From: Williamsia sp.
GTDB taxonomy: Bacteria; Actinomycetota; Actinomycetes; Mycobacteriales; Mycobacteriaceae
Reading direction: 5' to 3'
DNA length: 34,128 nt
NCBI RefSeq assembly: GCF_016462415.1
Contig: NZ_JAEMTF010000013.1
Span: 30,970-65,097 of the forward strand
The position numbers and the translations under genes were made by a program. Below the pieces are notes generated by a model. It had not been told where the DNA came from. It saw nothing but the letters and a program-made list of their open reading frames with translations, and made no database searches. Positions 18,389 to 26,864 of this stretch are shown one piece after another; the stretch's first letter is position 1; the number at the start of each line of letters is the position of its first letter.

Positions 18389-20566
18389 GTGAACAACTCG
18401 AGTGTGAACAACCCGAGCGTGGAGACCACGAGCACTCGGACCTCCTCCGCCTGGGATCGCCTCGCCTCCGTCGTCAGCGGTCGTCGATCGTGGGCCCTCG
18501 GCCTGGTGATCCTGATCCTGGCCATCGCGTTCATGACCGTCGTCGGCGAGAACGGTTCCGGCGACGACTCGCCGGTGTCGCTGCCGGACTCGGCCCAGTC
18601 CGCGCAGATCGACGACGTCCTCGCGGCGTTCCCGGACGCCGACGTCACCCCGGCGATCCTGGTGGTGGACCGGCGCGACGGCGCCGCGCTCACCGACACC
18701 GACCGAGCGGCGATCGGGGACGCGCGGATTCGGATGCTCGCAGTCAACCGTTCACTGCCCGCAGGTCAGAGCTCCACCGAGGGCCCGACCGTCGTCGTCG
18801 CGCCGGACGGCAAGGCGGCCATCGCCACCGTCGGTGTCTCGTCGTCGCTGAGCGGCTTCGGCCTGCGCGACACCGTCGACGAACTGCGCGACGCCGCCGA
18901 CACCGGCCTGCCGTCGGACCTGCGGACGCACGTCACCGGCGGCCCCGCGTTCGCGGCCGACATCGCCAACTCGTTCTCCGGCGCCAACGTGACGCTGCTC
19001 GCGGTCACCGCGCTCGTCGTCGCCCTGCTGCTGATCGCGACGTACCGCTCCCCCGTCCTGTGGCTGGTCCCGCTGATCGTGGTCGGCCTCGCCGATCGCA
19101 TCGCGAGCTCCGCGGGAACCGCACTCGCCGCCGCGACCGGCCTGAGTTTCGACGGATCGACGTCCGGCATCACCAGCGTCCTCGTGTTCGGCGCAGGCAC
19201 GAACTACGCGCTGTTGCTCATATCGCGCTACCGAGAGGAGTTGCGGCGCTTCACCGACCACCGCGACGCCTTGCGCGCCGCGGTCCGACGGGCGGGACCG
19301 GCGATCGTGGCCAGCAACGTCACCGTCGTCCTCGCCCTGCTGATCCTGCTGCTCGCCGCGCTGCCGAGCACCCGCAGCCTCGGCGCCTTCGCTGCCGCCG
19401 GACTGTTCATCGCCGCGGTCTTCGTCCTGTTCGTGCTGCCGCCGGCATTGGGTCTGTTCGGGCGAAAACTGTTCTGGCCGTTCGTCCCACGTGCCGATAC
19501 CGACGCGGGCGCTGCACATGACACCGTCGAGCGCGGCGTGTGGCATCGGGTCGCGACCGGCGTGGTCGGGCACCCGGTTCGATCGGCGATCGCCGCGTTC
19601 GCGCTGCTCGTCATCTGCGCCGCAGGCCTGTTCGGCACGTCGATCGGGCTGTCGCAGACCGAGCAGTTCCGTGTCAGCGCCGATTCTGTCGTCGGGTTCG
19701 ACGTTCTCGACGAGCACTTCCCCGCCGGTCAGTCCGACCCGACGACCGTGACCGCATCCACCGCGGTCGCCGGTCAGGTCGACGCCGCGCTCACCGGTAC
19801 CCCTGGGGTGGAGTCGGTTCGACAGACCGGCACGTCCGACGCAGGCCAGACCCGGTGGAGCGTCGTACTGACCTCTCCCCCGGCCTCGAGCGGCGCGTTC
19901 GACACCGTCTCGACCATCCGGTCGACCCTGTCCGACATCGATTCGGCCGACGCATTGGTCGGCGGCAGCGACGCCCAGGCGCTCGACACCCGCAACGCCG
20001 CGGGCGACGACCGTCTGCTGCTGATCCCGCTGATCCTCGCCGTCGTGCTGGCCGTCCTGTTCGTCCTGCTGCGCGCCGTCCTGGCGCCACTCGTCCTGAT
20101 CGCCGTCACCGTGTCGAGCACGGTCGCCGCACTCGGACTGGGCAGCTGGGTCAGCGAGCACGTGTTCGGATTCCCCGCCCTCGACAACAACGTCGTGCTG
20201 TTCGCGTTCCTGTTCCTGGTCGCTCTCGGCGTCGACTACACGATCTTCCTGGTCACCCGGGCGCGCGAGGAGAGTGCGGGCCACCCCATTCCGACGGCGA
20301 TGATCCGCGCCGTCTCGGCGACCGGTGGTGTCATCACCAGCGCCGGTATCGTTCTCGCCGCGGTGTTCTGCGTTCTCGGGATCCTGCCGCTGATCACGCT
20401 GACCCAACTCGGGATCATCGTGGGTCTGGGAATCCTGTTGGACACGTTCGTGGTTCGCACCGTCGTGGTACCGGCCCTGTTCACCCTCATCGGCGAGCGG
20501 ATCTGGTGGCCGAGCCATCCCGGGCTCGATCGACCCCGGGCTGCCGAGACCTCTGTCCCGGGCTAA
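18389..20566 (+). CDS. MMPL/RND-family membrane transporter
   Basis: This 725-residue RND-type protein has two similar halves. Each starts with one TM helix and a periplasmic domain, then five TM helices. The second half has the proton-relay pair Asp616-Tyr617 (LGVDYTIFLVTRAREE). The first half has GAGTNYALLLISRYREE, with Asn272 where other MMPL proteins have Asp. The family exports lipids, siderophores or drugs. MarR divergence favours an inducible exporter. I favour the GTG at 18389 with a -10-like GATTGT close upstream (leaderless), but GTG 18404, 18419 and TTG 18353 are open. The GT2 gene follows after 9 bp. Confidence 0.93.
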   Translation: MNNSSVNNPSVETTSTRTSSAWDRLASVVSGRRSWALGLVILILAIAFMTVVGENGSGDDSPVSLPDSAQSAQIDDVLAAFPDADVTPAILVVDRRDGAALTDTDRAAIGDARIRMLAVNRSLPAGQSSTEGPTVVVAPDGKAAIATVGVSSSLSGFGLRDTVDELRDAADTGLPSDLRTHVTGGPAFAADIANSFSGANVTLLAVTALVVALLLIATYRSPVLWLVPLIVVGLADRIASSAGTALAAATGLSFDGSTSGITSVLVFGAGTNYALLLISRYREELRRFTDHRDALRAAVRRAGPAIVASNVTVVLALLILLLAALPSTRSLGAFAAAGLFIAAVFVLFVLPPALGLFGRKLFWPFVPRADTDAGAAHDTVERGVWHRVATGVVGHPVRSAIAAFALLVICAAGLFGTSIGLSQTEQFRVSADSVVGFDVLDEHFPAGQSDPTTVTASTAVAGQVDAALTGTPGVESVRQTGTSDAGQTRWSVVLTSPPASSGAFDTVSTIRSTLSDIDSADALVGGSDAQALDTRNAAGDDRLLLIPLILAVVLAVLFVLLRAVLAPLVLIAVTVSSTVAALGLGSWVSEHVFGFPALDNNVVLFAFLFLVALGVDYTIFLVTRAREESAGHPIPTAMIRAVSATGGVITSAGIVLAAVFCVLGILPLITLTQLGIIVGLGILLDTFVVRTVVVPALFTLIGERIWWPSHPGLDRPRAAETSVPG

Positions 20567-20575
20567 CCTTCCCCC

Positions 20576-21478
20576 GTGGAGGCCCTCACGGTGATGATCC
20601 CGGCGCGCAATGTGGCGACCACGGTCGAGCGCGCCATAGCCTCGGTGGCCCGAGCCCTGCCCCGCGACGGGCGGATCCTGGTCGTCGACGACGCGAGCGA
20701 GGACGACACCGCGGCCGTCGTGCAGCGCGTCGCACGGCGGGATCGACGCGTCGGTCTGCTCGACGTCGGCGGGCGACGTCTCGGCGTGACCGGCGCCGCC
20801 AACGCCCTGCTCGACGCCGCCGAGACCCCGTTGGTGGCACGGATGGACGCCGACGACGTCAGTCTGCCCTGGCGGTTCCGGTCCCAGCTGTCCCTGATGC
20901 GCCGCCACGATCTCGACCTGGTGTTCTCGCCTGCGCTGTTCGTCGGCCCCGGACGGTTCGCCGCCGCACCGCAGCCGCTGCTGGGCGCCAACCCCCGGTC
21001 GCTGTCGTACGAGCTGCTGCTCAACTGCGCGGTCATGCAACCGTCGCTCACCGGCCGCCGCAGCGCGATCCTCGACGCCGGCGGGTACCGCACGGTCCCG
21101 GCCGAGGACTGGGATCTCTGGATGCGACTGGCGCTCAACGGGACCCGGATGGGCCGGACGTCCCTTCCGTCGGTCGCCTACCGCAGGCACGCCGCCCAGA
21201 CCTCGTCACAGGAGTCCTACAAACAGGCCGTGGCCGCGGACGCCCCGACCGCACAGGTGCACCGCGACCTGTGTCGTTCGACGTTCGGTCGCGAGTACCG
21301 CGCCTACTCCGCGCTGACCGGCCCCGGTGCACCACCGGACGAGGTCGCCGACGCGGAGCAACTCATCGACGACGTGGCCGAGCGGGCGGCGGATTTCCCT
21401 CCTGCCGAACGGATCTCGATCCGTTCGACCGCGCACGGCCTCCGACTCCGCCTGCGCGGGCGCTACCCGACGGTCTGA
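20576..21478 (+). CDS. Family 2 glycosyltransferase
   Basis: This 300-residue GT-A fold enzyme opens with VMIPARNVATTVERAIASV and has VVDDAS (37-41) for nucleotide binding, the metal-binding DAD at 91-93, and an EDWDLWMRL acceptor/catalytic motif around 177-185. It has no membrane segment, so it acts in the cytosol; donor and acceptor are unknown. The GTG start at 20576 lies 9 bp after the MMPL stop. TAACCT about 8 bp upstream could be its own -10. Co-expression with MMPL would fit export of a glycosylated lipid, which is inference. The 3' end overlaps the convergent iclR gene by 16 bp. Confidence 0.9.
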   Translation: MEALTVMIPARNVATTVERAIASVARALPRDGRILVVDDASEDDTAAVVQRVARRDRRVGLLDVGGRRLGVTGAANALLDAAETPLVARMDADDVSLPWRFRSQLSLMRRHDLDLVFSPALFVGPGRFAAAPQPLLGANPRSLSYELLLNCAVMQPSLTGRRSAILDAGGYRTVPAEDWDLWMRLALNGTRMGRTSLPSVAYRRHAAQTSSQESYKQAVAADAPTAQVHRDLCRSTFGREYRAYSALTGPGAPPDEVADAEQLIDDVAERAADFPPAERISIRSTAHGLRLRLRGRYPTV

Positions 21479-22338
21479 CCCGCACCCAAGCCGGGATCGC
21501 GCGCCAGATCGTCGGCCGCCGACATCAGGGCCGCGATGTAGGCCTCGCGCTCATCGCGGGTGACGGACGGTCGCAGCGGGCCCATCTGCAGTTCGTGGGC
21601 CGCCTGCCCACCGACGACGACTGGTGCGGCGAGATAGCTGACCGGCAGCGCGGTGTCGTCGTCGAGTTCGTCGGCCGTGTAGGCCCGGGCCGTGAGCGCG
21701 GACAACTGCGTCAGCACCTTGGCGCGCAGTCGTGGCCGCAGCAGGTCGCTCCCGACGACGTCGAGCAGGTCCGCCAGGACCTCGACCAGACCCGCGTCCT
21801 CCGACGCCGGCCGGAACAGCACGTATCGACGACGCTGCACCAGCGCGAGCAGGTGTTCGCCGGCGACGCCGGCATCGGCCGCCCACCCGTCGCGCTCGGG
21901 TCCGCCGCGCCAGGGCATGACCGCGGCACCGGCCGGGTACGCCAGCGGAACACGGTGTCCCACGGGGAGACCCGGGATGTCGCGTGCACCACCGTGGGCC
22001 TTGGCCAGCACGGTCAGCGCACCGATGTCGATGCGGCTCAACGTCACACCGCACCCCACCTGCGCCCCGAGCGCTGCGAGGCGTGCCGCGACGGAGTCGG
22101 ACGGGGCCAGGCGCGCACCGACACCGGCCAGTGCCGGTCCCACCGCATAGCGGCGGTCGGTGTCGCGCGTGACCCACGACGCGTCGGCGAGTTCGCGAAG
22201 CACCGCGGTGGCCGTCGCCCGGGCGATACCGAGGGCGGCGGCGATCTCACCCACCCCCATCGGGCGGTCTGCGGACGCCAGCATCCCCACCACTGCGATC
22301 ACCCGACGTGTCGGCGGCGACGGAGATCGATCGACCAC
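21463..22338 (-). CDS. IclR-family transcriptional regulator
   Basis: This 291-residue protein has an N-terminal winged helix ([30 protein letters not shown]) and a C-terminal ligand-binding domain, less conserved than in typical IclR proteins. It is divergent from the SDR gene, which it probably controls. The GTG at 22338 follows GAGAGGAG by about 6 bp and gives [20 protein letters not shown]. The longest ORF, to 22551, runs through the SDR promoter and start and was rejected. Confidence 0.85.
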   Translation of the reverse strand: MVDRSPSPPTRRVIAVVGMLASADRPMGVGEIAAALGIARATATAVLRELADASWVTRDTDRRYAVGPALAGVGARLAPSDSVAARLAALGAQVGCGVTLSRIDIGALTVLAKAHGGARDIPGLPVGHRVPLAYPAGAAVMPWRGGPERDGWAADAGVAGEHLLALVQRRRYVLFRPASEDAGLVEVLADLLDVVGSDLLRPRLRAKVLTQLSALTARAYTADELDDDTALPVSYLAAPVVVGGQAAHELQMGPLRPSVTRDEREAYIAALMSAADDLARDPGLGAGQTVG

Positions 22339-22429
22339 AGCCGACTCCTCTCGTCCTGGGCGGATGCTTGTCAGCTCGAGCGGGCAGTCCCTACACTGAG
22401 CCGCGCGTCGAAATAATAGACCAGTGTAT

Positions 22430-22443
22430 GACGAATATTCGTC
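22430..22443. promoter_or_regulatory. 14-bp perfect palindrome upstream of the SDR gene
   Basis: GACGAATATTCGTC is a perfect palindrome in the iclR/SDR divergent region, 21 bp before the chosen SDR start and just after AT-rich promoter-like sequence (AATAATAGA, TATGAC). It is a plausible operator for the IclR protein, although it is not a known IclR consensus. Confidence 0.45.
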
Positions 22444-22463
22444 GTCCGACCCAGGGAGCACCG

Positions 22464-23255
22464 ATGATCCAGGACCGATTCCGATTGGACGGGCAGGTGG
22501 CGGTGGTGACCGGCGCGGGTCGTGGACTCGGCGCCGCCATCGCGATCGCATTCGCCGAGGCAGGCGCCGACGTCGTCATCGGATCGCGTACCGAGTCCCA
22601 GCTCGACGAGGTCGCAGAGCAGGTGCGCGCCCTGGGTCGCCGCGCCGTGGTGGTCGCGGCCGATCTCAGCGACCCGGAGGTCACCGCAGGTCTGGCCACG
22701 ACAGCGAAGAACGAGCTCGGCCGCCTCGACATCGTCGTCAACAACGTGGGCGGCACCATGCCGAACGCGCTGCTCGACACCAGCGTGAAGGCGCTCGAAG
22801 GTGCGTTCCGTTTCAACGTGTCGACCGCGCACGCACTGACCTGCGCCGCGGTGCCGTGGATGCTGGAGAACACCGACGGCGGATCGATCATCAACATCAC
22901 CTCGGCGATGGGACGGCTGCCCGGCCGGGCGTTCGCCGCCTACGGAACCGCCAAGGCCGCGCTCGCCCACTACACCCGGCTCGCCGCCGAGGACCTGTCG
23001 CCGCGGATCCGGGTCAACGCCATCGCACCCGGCGCGATCGCCACCTCGGCACTGGAGATGGTCACCTCCGACGAGGGCATGCGGACCGGGCTGGAACGGG
23101 CCACCCCCCTGCGGCGCATCGGCCACACCGACGAGATCGCTGCGGCCGCACTGTATCTCGCCTCCGCGGCCGGCGCCTACACGACCGGGAAGATCCTCGA
23201 GGTCGACGGTGGGATCATCAAGCCCAACATGGACCTGCCGCTACCCGATCTGTGA
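22464..23255 (+). CDS. Short-chain dehydrogenase/reductase (SDR)
   Basis: This 263-residue classical SDR has the nucleotide motif TGAGRGLG (16-23), NNVG (93-96), catalytic Ser147, Tyr160 and Lys164 (YGTAK), and the PGAIATSAL and EVDGG end motifs. It is an NAD(P)(H)-dependent alcohol or ketone oxidoreductase; the substrate is unknown. I chose ATG 22464 for the AGGGAG site 5 bp upstream; ATG 22428 would add 12 residues and place the palindrome inside the gene. The divergent IclR suggests catabolic, substrate-induced control. The 3' end overlaps the convergent tetR gene by 15 bp. Confidence 0.92.
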   Translation: MIQDRFRLDGQVAVVTGAGRGLGAAIAIAFAEAGADVVIGSRTESQLDEVAEQVRALGRRAVVVAADLSDPEVTAGLATTAKNELGRLDIVVNNVGGTMPNALLDTSVKALEGAFRFNVSTAHALTCAAVPWMLENTDGGSIINITSAMGRLPGRAFAAYGTAKAALAHYTRLAAEDLSPRIRVNAIAPGAIATSALEMVTSDEGMRTGLERATPLRRIGHTDEIAAAALYLASAAGAYTTGKILEVDGGIIKPNMDLPLPDL

Positions 23256-23864
23256 GACGTGCTCTCCGGTGACCTTCTTGTCGCCGGCCAGACCGTGCCA
23301 CCCCATGCCGAACACGAGGTCGGTGGCGCTGTCGAGATCGATGTCGCCCTCGGTGATCCGGTCGGCCACCGCCTCACCGGCTCCGACGAGTGCGACCGCC
23401 ATCAACTCGAAGTCGGTCTCGGTCGCCTCGACCGTGGTGCCCCGGCGGAGCAGGTCGGCGATCATCTCGATGAGTCGAGCGCGGCTCGCATCGACGATCG
23501 CGGTGAAGTTCGACTGCGCGGTGGCCACCCGATAGAGCACCCGCCACGACGCCCGGTTGGTGTCGACGAAGTGCAGGAACTCGTAGATGACGGTGCGGGC
23601 CTGGTCGCGCTGCTTGAGGTTCGGGTCGAACCCGGTGCTCATGGCCTCGATGAACCGGCTGCCCTCACGGTTCACGCAGGCGGCGAACAGCTCGTCCTTG
23701 GAACCGTAGTAGAGGTAGAGCATCGGCTTGCTGATGTTCGCGGCGGCGGCGATGGTGTCCATCGCGGTCTCGCGGAAGCCCTTCTCGGCGAACACTGCGA
23801 CGGCTGCGTCGAGCATCTGTTGTTCGCGCACTGCGCGGGGGAGCCGCTTCGTGCCACCGGCCAT
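23241..23864 (-). CDS. TetR-family regulator, Rv0238-like
   Basis: This 207-residue protein has an N-terminal TetR HTH ([30 protein letters not shown]) and an all-helical ligand domain. The opening [20 protein letters not shown] and the linkage to lpqI resemble, from memory, M. tuberculosis Rv0238, which also lies between lpqI and htdX-fabG4-fadA2. A palindrome 39-60 bp upstream of its ATG (23903-23924) matches the fadA2/fabG4 operator, so it probably represses itself and that divergon. The ligand may be an acyl-CoA, which is inference. It follows the other tetR after 56 bp. Confidence 0.92.
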   Translation of the reverse strand: MAGGTKRLPRAVREQQMLDAAVAVFAEKGFRETAMDTIAAAANISKPMLYLYYGSKDELFAACVNREGSRFIEAMSTGFDPNLKQRDQARTVIYEFLHFVDTNRASWRVLYRVATAQSNFTAIVDASRARLIEMIADLLRRGTTVEATETDFELMAVALVGAGEAVADRITEGDIDLDSATDLVFGMGWHGLAGDKKVTGEHVSQIG

Positions 23865-23902
23865 GGTCCACCGCCTTCCACCCGGTCCGAACTGAAGACC
23901 TC

Positions 23903-23924
23903 AACTTACCAGGCAGTAAGTTAC
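23903..23924. promoter_or_regulatory. TetR operator shared with the fadA2/fabG4 promoter
   Basis: AACTTAC-CAGGCA-GTAAGTT is a perfect 7-bp-arm inverted repeat, followed by AC. Bases 23905-23924 share CTTAC-N6-GTAAGTTAC with 12640-12659. It lies just upstream of the tetR start at 23864 and overlaps the stop codon of the preceding tetR (23921-23923). Confidence 0.75.
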
Positions 23925-24532
23925 GAACGCTCGACCGTGGCGACGTCGGCCCGACGGTAACCCACCGATTCGAGTGCCGCGGCGACGGTCATCTCGGCGA
24001 GATGGGTGTCGACGGCACCGAGTGCGGGCATCAGCGTGCGGAGCAGGAGTGGCCCGGTCAGCAGGTCGCAGATCTCGTCCGAATCGGCGACGGCGGCGAT
24101 GTCACCGCGATGGGCGGCCTGGTCGAGAGCACGGCGGACGGCCGCACGTCGCGGGGTCATGATGTCGTCGAACAGACGAGAACGCAGGGTGTCGTTGCGT
24201 GAACTCTCCTCGATCAGACCCGGCATCGCCCGGATGACCAGGGGATCGGTGAAGAACGCGATCTGTTGCTTCTGCACTGCGTCGAGGTCCGCGGGCAGAT
24301 CGCCGCAATCGGTACGGGGATCGAACACGACGCGGGAACTCATGGCCGCGGAGACGATCTGGGCCAGCGATGCATACCGGCGGTACACGGCCGGTCGTGT
24401 CGTGCCTGCGGCACGGGCCACCGCGTCGATGGTCGTCGCGCCGTAGCCGATCTCGACGATCATTCTCGCCGCCTCATCGAGAATGGCGTCGTCAATCGAC
24501 GAATCTCGTGGTCGCCCGGTGTTGACCATCAT
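23921..24532 (-). CDS. TetR-family regulator (second)
   Basis: This 203-residue TetR has an HTH around residues 27-55 (TTIDAVARAAGTTRPAVYRRYASLAQI) and a helical C-terminal domain related to the TetR_C group that follows PAVYRRY-type HTHs. It is distinct from the adjacent Rv0238-like TetR and I know no specific target. The start is ATGATG at 24532/24529. A TTACA-AGC-TGTAA palindrome 4 bp upstream suggests autoregulation. It is also divergent from a small membrane ORF at 24636, a possible target. Confidence 0.9.
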   Translation of the reverse strand: MMVNTGRPRDSSIDDAILDEAARMIVEIGYGATTIDAVARAAGTTRPAVYRRYASLAQIVSAAMSSRVVFDPRTDCGDLPADLDAVQKQQIAFFTDPLVIRAMPGLIEESSRNDTLRSRLFDDIMTPRRAAVRRALDQAAHRGDIAAVADSDEICDLLTGPLLLRTLMPALGAVDTHLAEMTVAAALESVGYRRADVATVERS

Positions 24533-24535
24533 ACA

Positions 24536-24548
24536 TTACAAGCTGTAA
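24536..24548. promoter_or_regulatory. Candidate autoregulatory TetR operator
   Basis: TTACA-AGC-TGTAA is a perfect palindrome with a 3-bp spacer, starting 4 bp upstream of the tetR start codon; CGTAACG follows directly. Its half-sites differ from the CTTAC-N6-GTAAG site, so it should be read by the second TetR. Confidence 0.55.
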
Positions 24549-24574
24549 CGTAACGGTGCATGAGGACGACAGTA

Positions 24575-24610
24575 GCAGTGCGGAGGGACAAATGTCTCGG
24601 GGGGCACTGC
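24575..24610 (+). other. Stem-loop in the leader of the small membrane ORF
   Basis: GCAGTGC (24575-24581) pairs with GCACTGC (24604-24610). An inner helix GGGAC/GTCTC (one G-U pair) closes an AAAT loop. It ends 10 bp before the GGAAGGAAAG ribosome site of the ORF at 24636. It may be a 5'-UTR regulatory hairpin; no known riboswitch is recognised. Confidence 0.4.
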
Positions 24611-24635
24611 TCGGTCAGTCGGAAGGAAAGTTCCG

Positions 24636-24938
24636 TTGGGTGACGTTCTGACATGGACGGTGGTGTTCGCGACTATCGCGAGCTCACTGGCCATTTCCAC
24701 CGTCACCATCCTCGTCATTTCGCGGCTCGGGGATATGGGGAGTATTCCCGAGGCCGCGGAGCTCGCGGCGTCGCGTCCCACACCGGGACATCTGACGCGC
24801 ACGGACCTGCGGGCACTACGCGATTCCGAACGAATTCTACGTGGGGTACTTCGTTCGGAAACGCATCCATTGTCCCACCGCCTCGGTGGCGACGCGGACA
24901 TCTCGTGTCCGGATGCGTTCCCGCGTAGTGCCCGCTGA
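24636..24938 (+). CDS. Small predicted single-TM protein (uncertain)
   Basis: This ORF would encode 100 residues. A hydrophobic helix at about 5-29 (LTWTVVFATIASSLAISTVTILVI) is followed by a polar, charged tail with no domain I recognise. TTG 24636 is preceded by GGAAGGAAAG at good spacing. Codon use is less GC-rich at third positions than in the neighbours. The last third is built from the nested inverted repeats of 24809-24935, which is unusual for coding DNA; the ORF could be fortuitous or dual-purpose. It is divergent from the second tetR. Confidence 0.4.
   Translation: MGDVLTWTVVFATIASSLAISTVTILVISRLGDMGSIPEAAELAASRPTPGHLTRTDLRALRDSERILRGVLRSETHPLSHRLGGDADISCPDAFPRSAR
24809..24935. repeat. 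Cloverleaf-like set of nested inverted repeats
   Basis: A 14-bp perfect closing stem (GCGGGCACTACGCG 24809-24822 with 24922-24935) encloses two arms. One is an 11-bp perfect hairpin (TTCCGAACGAA 24824-24834 with 24850-24860). The other is an 8-bp stem (ACGCATCC 24861-24868 with GGATGCGT 24911-24918). Inside that are CCACCG/CGGTGG (24875-24889) and CGGACA/TGTCCG (24895-24911, sharing one base with the stem). It lies between the second tetR and lpqI and overlaps the end of the small ORF. No known RNA family was recognised. Confidence 0.8.
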
Positions 24939-24956
24939 CGCCGTCTGAACCGACCG

Positions 24957-26174
24957 TCAACAGGCACCCGCACCGGTCGCGCGCAGGTTGCGCGCCACCG
25001 ACCGGTCCACCTGGGCCTGGGACAGACGCTTCGCCCGCACCGCCGAGGTGAGCGCGGCCAGTACGTCGGGGACCTTGTCCGTGCTGAGCCACAACGCCAG
25101 ATCGGCCCCGGCGGTCAGGGCCCGCACGACCGCCTCCTCGATCCCGTACCGCGCGCTGATCGCGGCCATCCCGCTGAGGTCGTCGGTGAAGATCGGGCCG
25201 TCGAAAGCCCTGCCGCCGTATCCGGTCCCCGTTCGCAACAGCCGCATCGCCGGTGCCGAGATGCTGGCGGGCAGTTCATCGCCCGTGAGCCCGGGAACGA
25301 TCAGATGCCCGACCATCACCCCCGCCGTCGGCACCGCTCGGGTCGCCTGACCCGGCAACAACGTCCGGTACGGCACCAGATCGTCCGACTTCAGCTGCGA
25401 CAGCGGCGGCGTGCGGACCGTGCCGGTGTGCGAGTCACCCGATCCGTGTCCGTGACCCGGGAAGTGTTTGAACACCGGCATGACGCCCGCGTCGCGCAGA
25501 CCGTCGGCGAAGGCACCCGCGTACCGGGCGACGACCGCCGGATCGTCGGAGAACGACCGGTCACCGATCACCTCGTCGTCGGACTCGTCACTCACGTCGG
25601 CGTCCGGCGCGAAGTCGACGGTGATCCCGAGTCTCTTCAGACCCGCCCCGGTCCTCGCCGCGATTCGGCGCACCTCGGCCGGCGTGGAGGTCGCCGCCAG
25701 TTCGCGGGCCGACGGGCTGTCGATACCCAGCTCGGACAGCCGCGACACCCGACCACCCTCCTGGTCGACCGTCACCATCAGCGGCCGCTTCGACCGCGCC
25801 GCGATGGCTTTCAGTCGACCGTCGGCCAGGATCGAGAAGTCGGTGAAGCTGCCGACGAAGATCCCACCCACGTGATAGGTGTCGACGACGCGACGCGCGT
25901 CCTCCGTTCCGCTCACCCCGACCACCAGCATCGCGGCGAGCTTGTCGCGCAACGACATCGACGCCGTGATCGCCGACGCGCATCCGGCGGCGACCGCGTT
26001 CGAGGTGCTCGGTGCCGACGAGGTCGATGAAGAAGCCGCCGCGGAGGTCGTCGAGGTCGCACCCGTCGAGGTCGCGACGCCGTCGGCCCCGCTGCCGCAA
26101 CCCGCCAGCACCGCGACCAGACCCATCACGCCGACGGTCACACCATGACGGCGTCGCGCCTCCGGTTTCCACAT
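24957..26174 (-). CDS. lpqI: Lipoprotein beta-N-acetylglucosaminidase (LpqI/NagZ-like, GH3)
   Basis: This 405-residue GH3 enzyme is made as a lipoprotein: a basic start, a hydrophobic stretch and lipobox LAGC with lipidated Cys26, then a Ser/Thr/Ala linker to about residue 60. The catalytic domain has VDQEGGRVSRL and the NagZ-type KHFPGHGHGSGDSHT near 234-248, whose Asp-His pair is the acid/base. FTDDLSGMAAI near 331 supplies the nucleophile Asp. It releases GlcNAc from muropeptides outside the membrane, as M. tuberculosis LpqI (Rv0237) does. ATG 26174 starts a proper signal peptide; the longer ORF adds an unneeded leader. Adjacent tetR and aftD match the mycobacterial order. Confidence 0.94.
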   Translation of the reverse strand: MWKPEARRRHGVTVGVMGLVAVLAGCGSGADGVATSTGATSTTSAAASSSTSSAPSTSNAVAAGCASAITASMSLRDKLAAMLVVGVSGTEDARRVVDTYHVGGIFVGSFTDFSILADGRLKAIAARSKRPLMVTVDQEGGRVSRLSELGIDSPSARELAATSTPAEVRRIAARTGAGLKRLGITVDFAPDADVSDESDDEVIGDRSFSDDPAVVARYAGAFADGLRDAGVMPVFKHFPGHGHGSGDSHTGTVRTPPLSQLKSDDLVPYRTLLPGQATRAVPTAGVMVGHLIVPGLTGDELPASISAPAMRLLRTGTGYGGRAFDGPIFTDDLSGMAAISARYGIEEAVVRALTAGADLALWLSTDKVPDVLAALTSAVRAKRLSQAQVDRSVARNLRATGAGAC

Positions 26175-26265
26175 GGCAAGCAGTCTGACACGGCGCGATT
26201 CCCGCACGAATGCCCAGTCCACGGACTATTCTCGTCCCACACCACAGGGGACGAAGGACACCATC

Positions 26266-26787
26266 ATGGCAACCACGGACCAGCAGACCTCGGACCTGAT
26301 CATGATCGCCTACGACGGCACCGAGAACGCGGATCGGGCAATCGATTACGCGGGACGGTTCCTCGCGGGCCGACGCGCCGTCGTGGTCACCGCGTGGGAG
26401 ACCGGCTCGCATCAGACCGCCCGCCTGTCGTCGTTGTCGGGCGGGATGCAGACGATGGTGGGCGTCTCGGTCGACACCGAGGTCGACGAACTCCTGCGGA
26501 TCGAGGCCACCACCCTCAACGCGCGGGGTGTCGAACGGGCCCGTGCCTGCGGGATGGAGGCGGACGGACGCCTGGCCGAGGTGGAGTCGACGGTGTGGGG
26601 CGCGCTGGTCGACGCCGCGGACGAGCTGGCCGTGGACGTGCTGGTCACCGGCACCCGCGGCGCGTCCGGACTCAAGGCGCTGCTGCACAGCAGCGTCGCC
26701 GAGGCGGTGTTGAAACACTGTCGCCGACCGGTGCTGGTCGTCCCGGCCCGATGCACCGCGAACGCCACGGCCGCCGCGCACTCCTGA
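26266..26787 (+). CDS. Universal stress protein (UspA family)
   Basis: This single Usp domain has 173 residues. It opens with LIMIAYDGTENADRAIDYAGRFL and ends with the ATP-binding pattern GTRGASGLKALLHSSVAEAVLKH, then RRPVLVVP. Such proteins bind ATP and act in dormancy or stress adaptation; the specific role is unknown. ATG 26266 follows GAAGGA by 8 bp, and TATTCT at 26227-26232 could be the -10. It sits between lpqI and the DUF2613-like gene, a place with no Usp gene in M. tuberculosis as I remember it. Confidence 0.92.
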   Translation: MATTDQQTSDLIMIAYDGTENADRAIDYAGRFLAGRRAVVVTAWETGSHQTARLSSLSGGMQTMVGVSVDTEVDELLRIEATTLNARGVERARACGMEADGRLAEVESTVWGALVDAADELAVDVLVTGTRGASGLKALLHSSVAEAVLKHCRRPVLVVPARCTANATAAAHS

Positions 26788-26864
26788 GCGGCACCGAAAC
26801 CGGGCGGGGCGGATGGTAGTTTCGACGCGAGCAGTACGACGTCGACCTCAGGAGCACCACACCC

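Noticed and set aside
20558-20573. GGCTAACCTT before the GT2 gene as an iron box
   Set aside because: Only one half of the 19-bp consensus is present, and the left half does not match; TAACCT is better read as a -10 element.
18752-21190. Long antisense frame (812 codons) opposite the MMPL and GT2 genes
   Set aside because: It is low in complexity, with no hydrophobic core or family motif, while the plus strand encodes clear MMPL and GT2 proteins.
19540-22416. 958-codon plus-strand frame across MMPL, GT2 and iclR
   Set aside because: It is an Arg/Pro/His-rich shadow frame crossing several real genes, with no recognisable domain.
24575-24610. 6C RNA or c-di-AMP riboswitch
   Set aside because: There are no C-rich loops and no ydaO-type conserved core; it is only a simple stem-loop.
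24809-24935. Integron attC site or tRNA-like gene
   Set aside because: There are no attC core sites, integrase gene, anticodon arm or T-loop consensus; the helices do not match either family.
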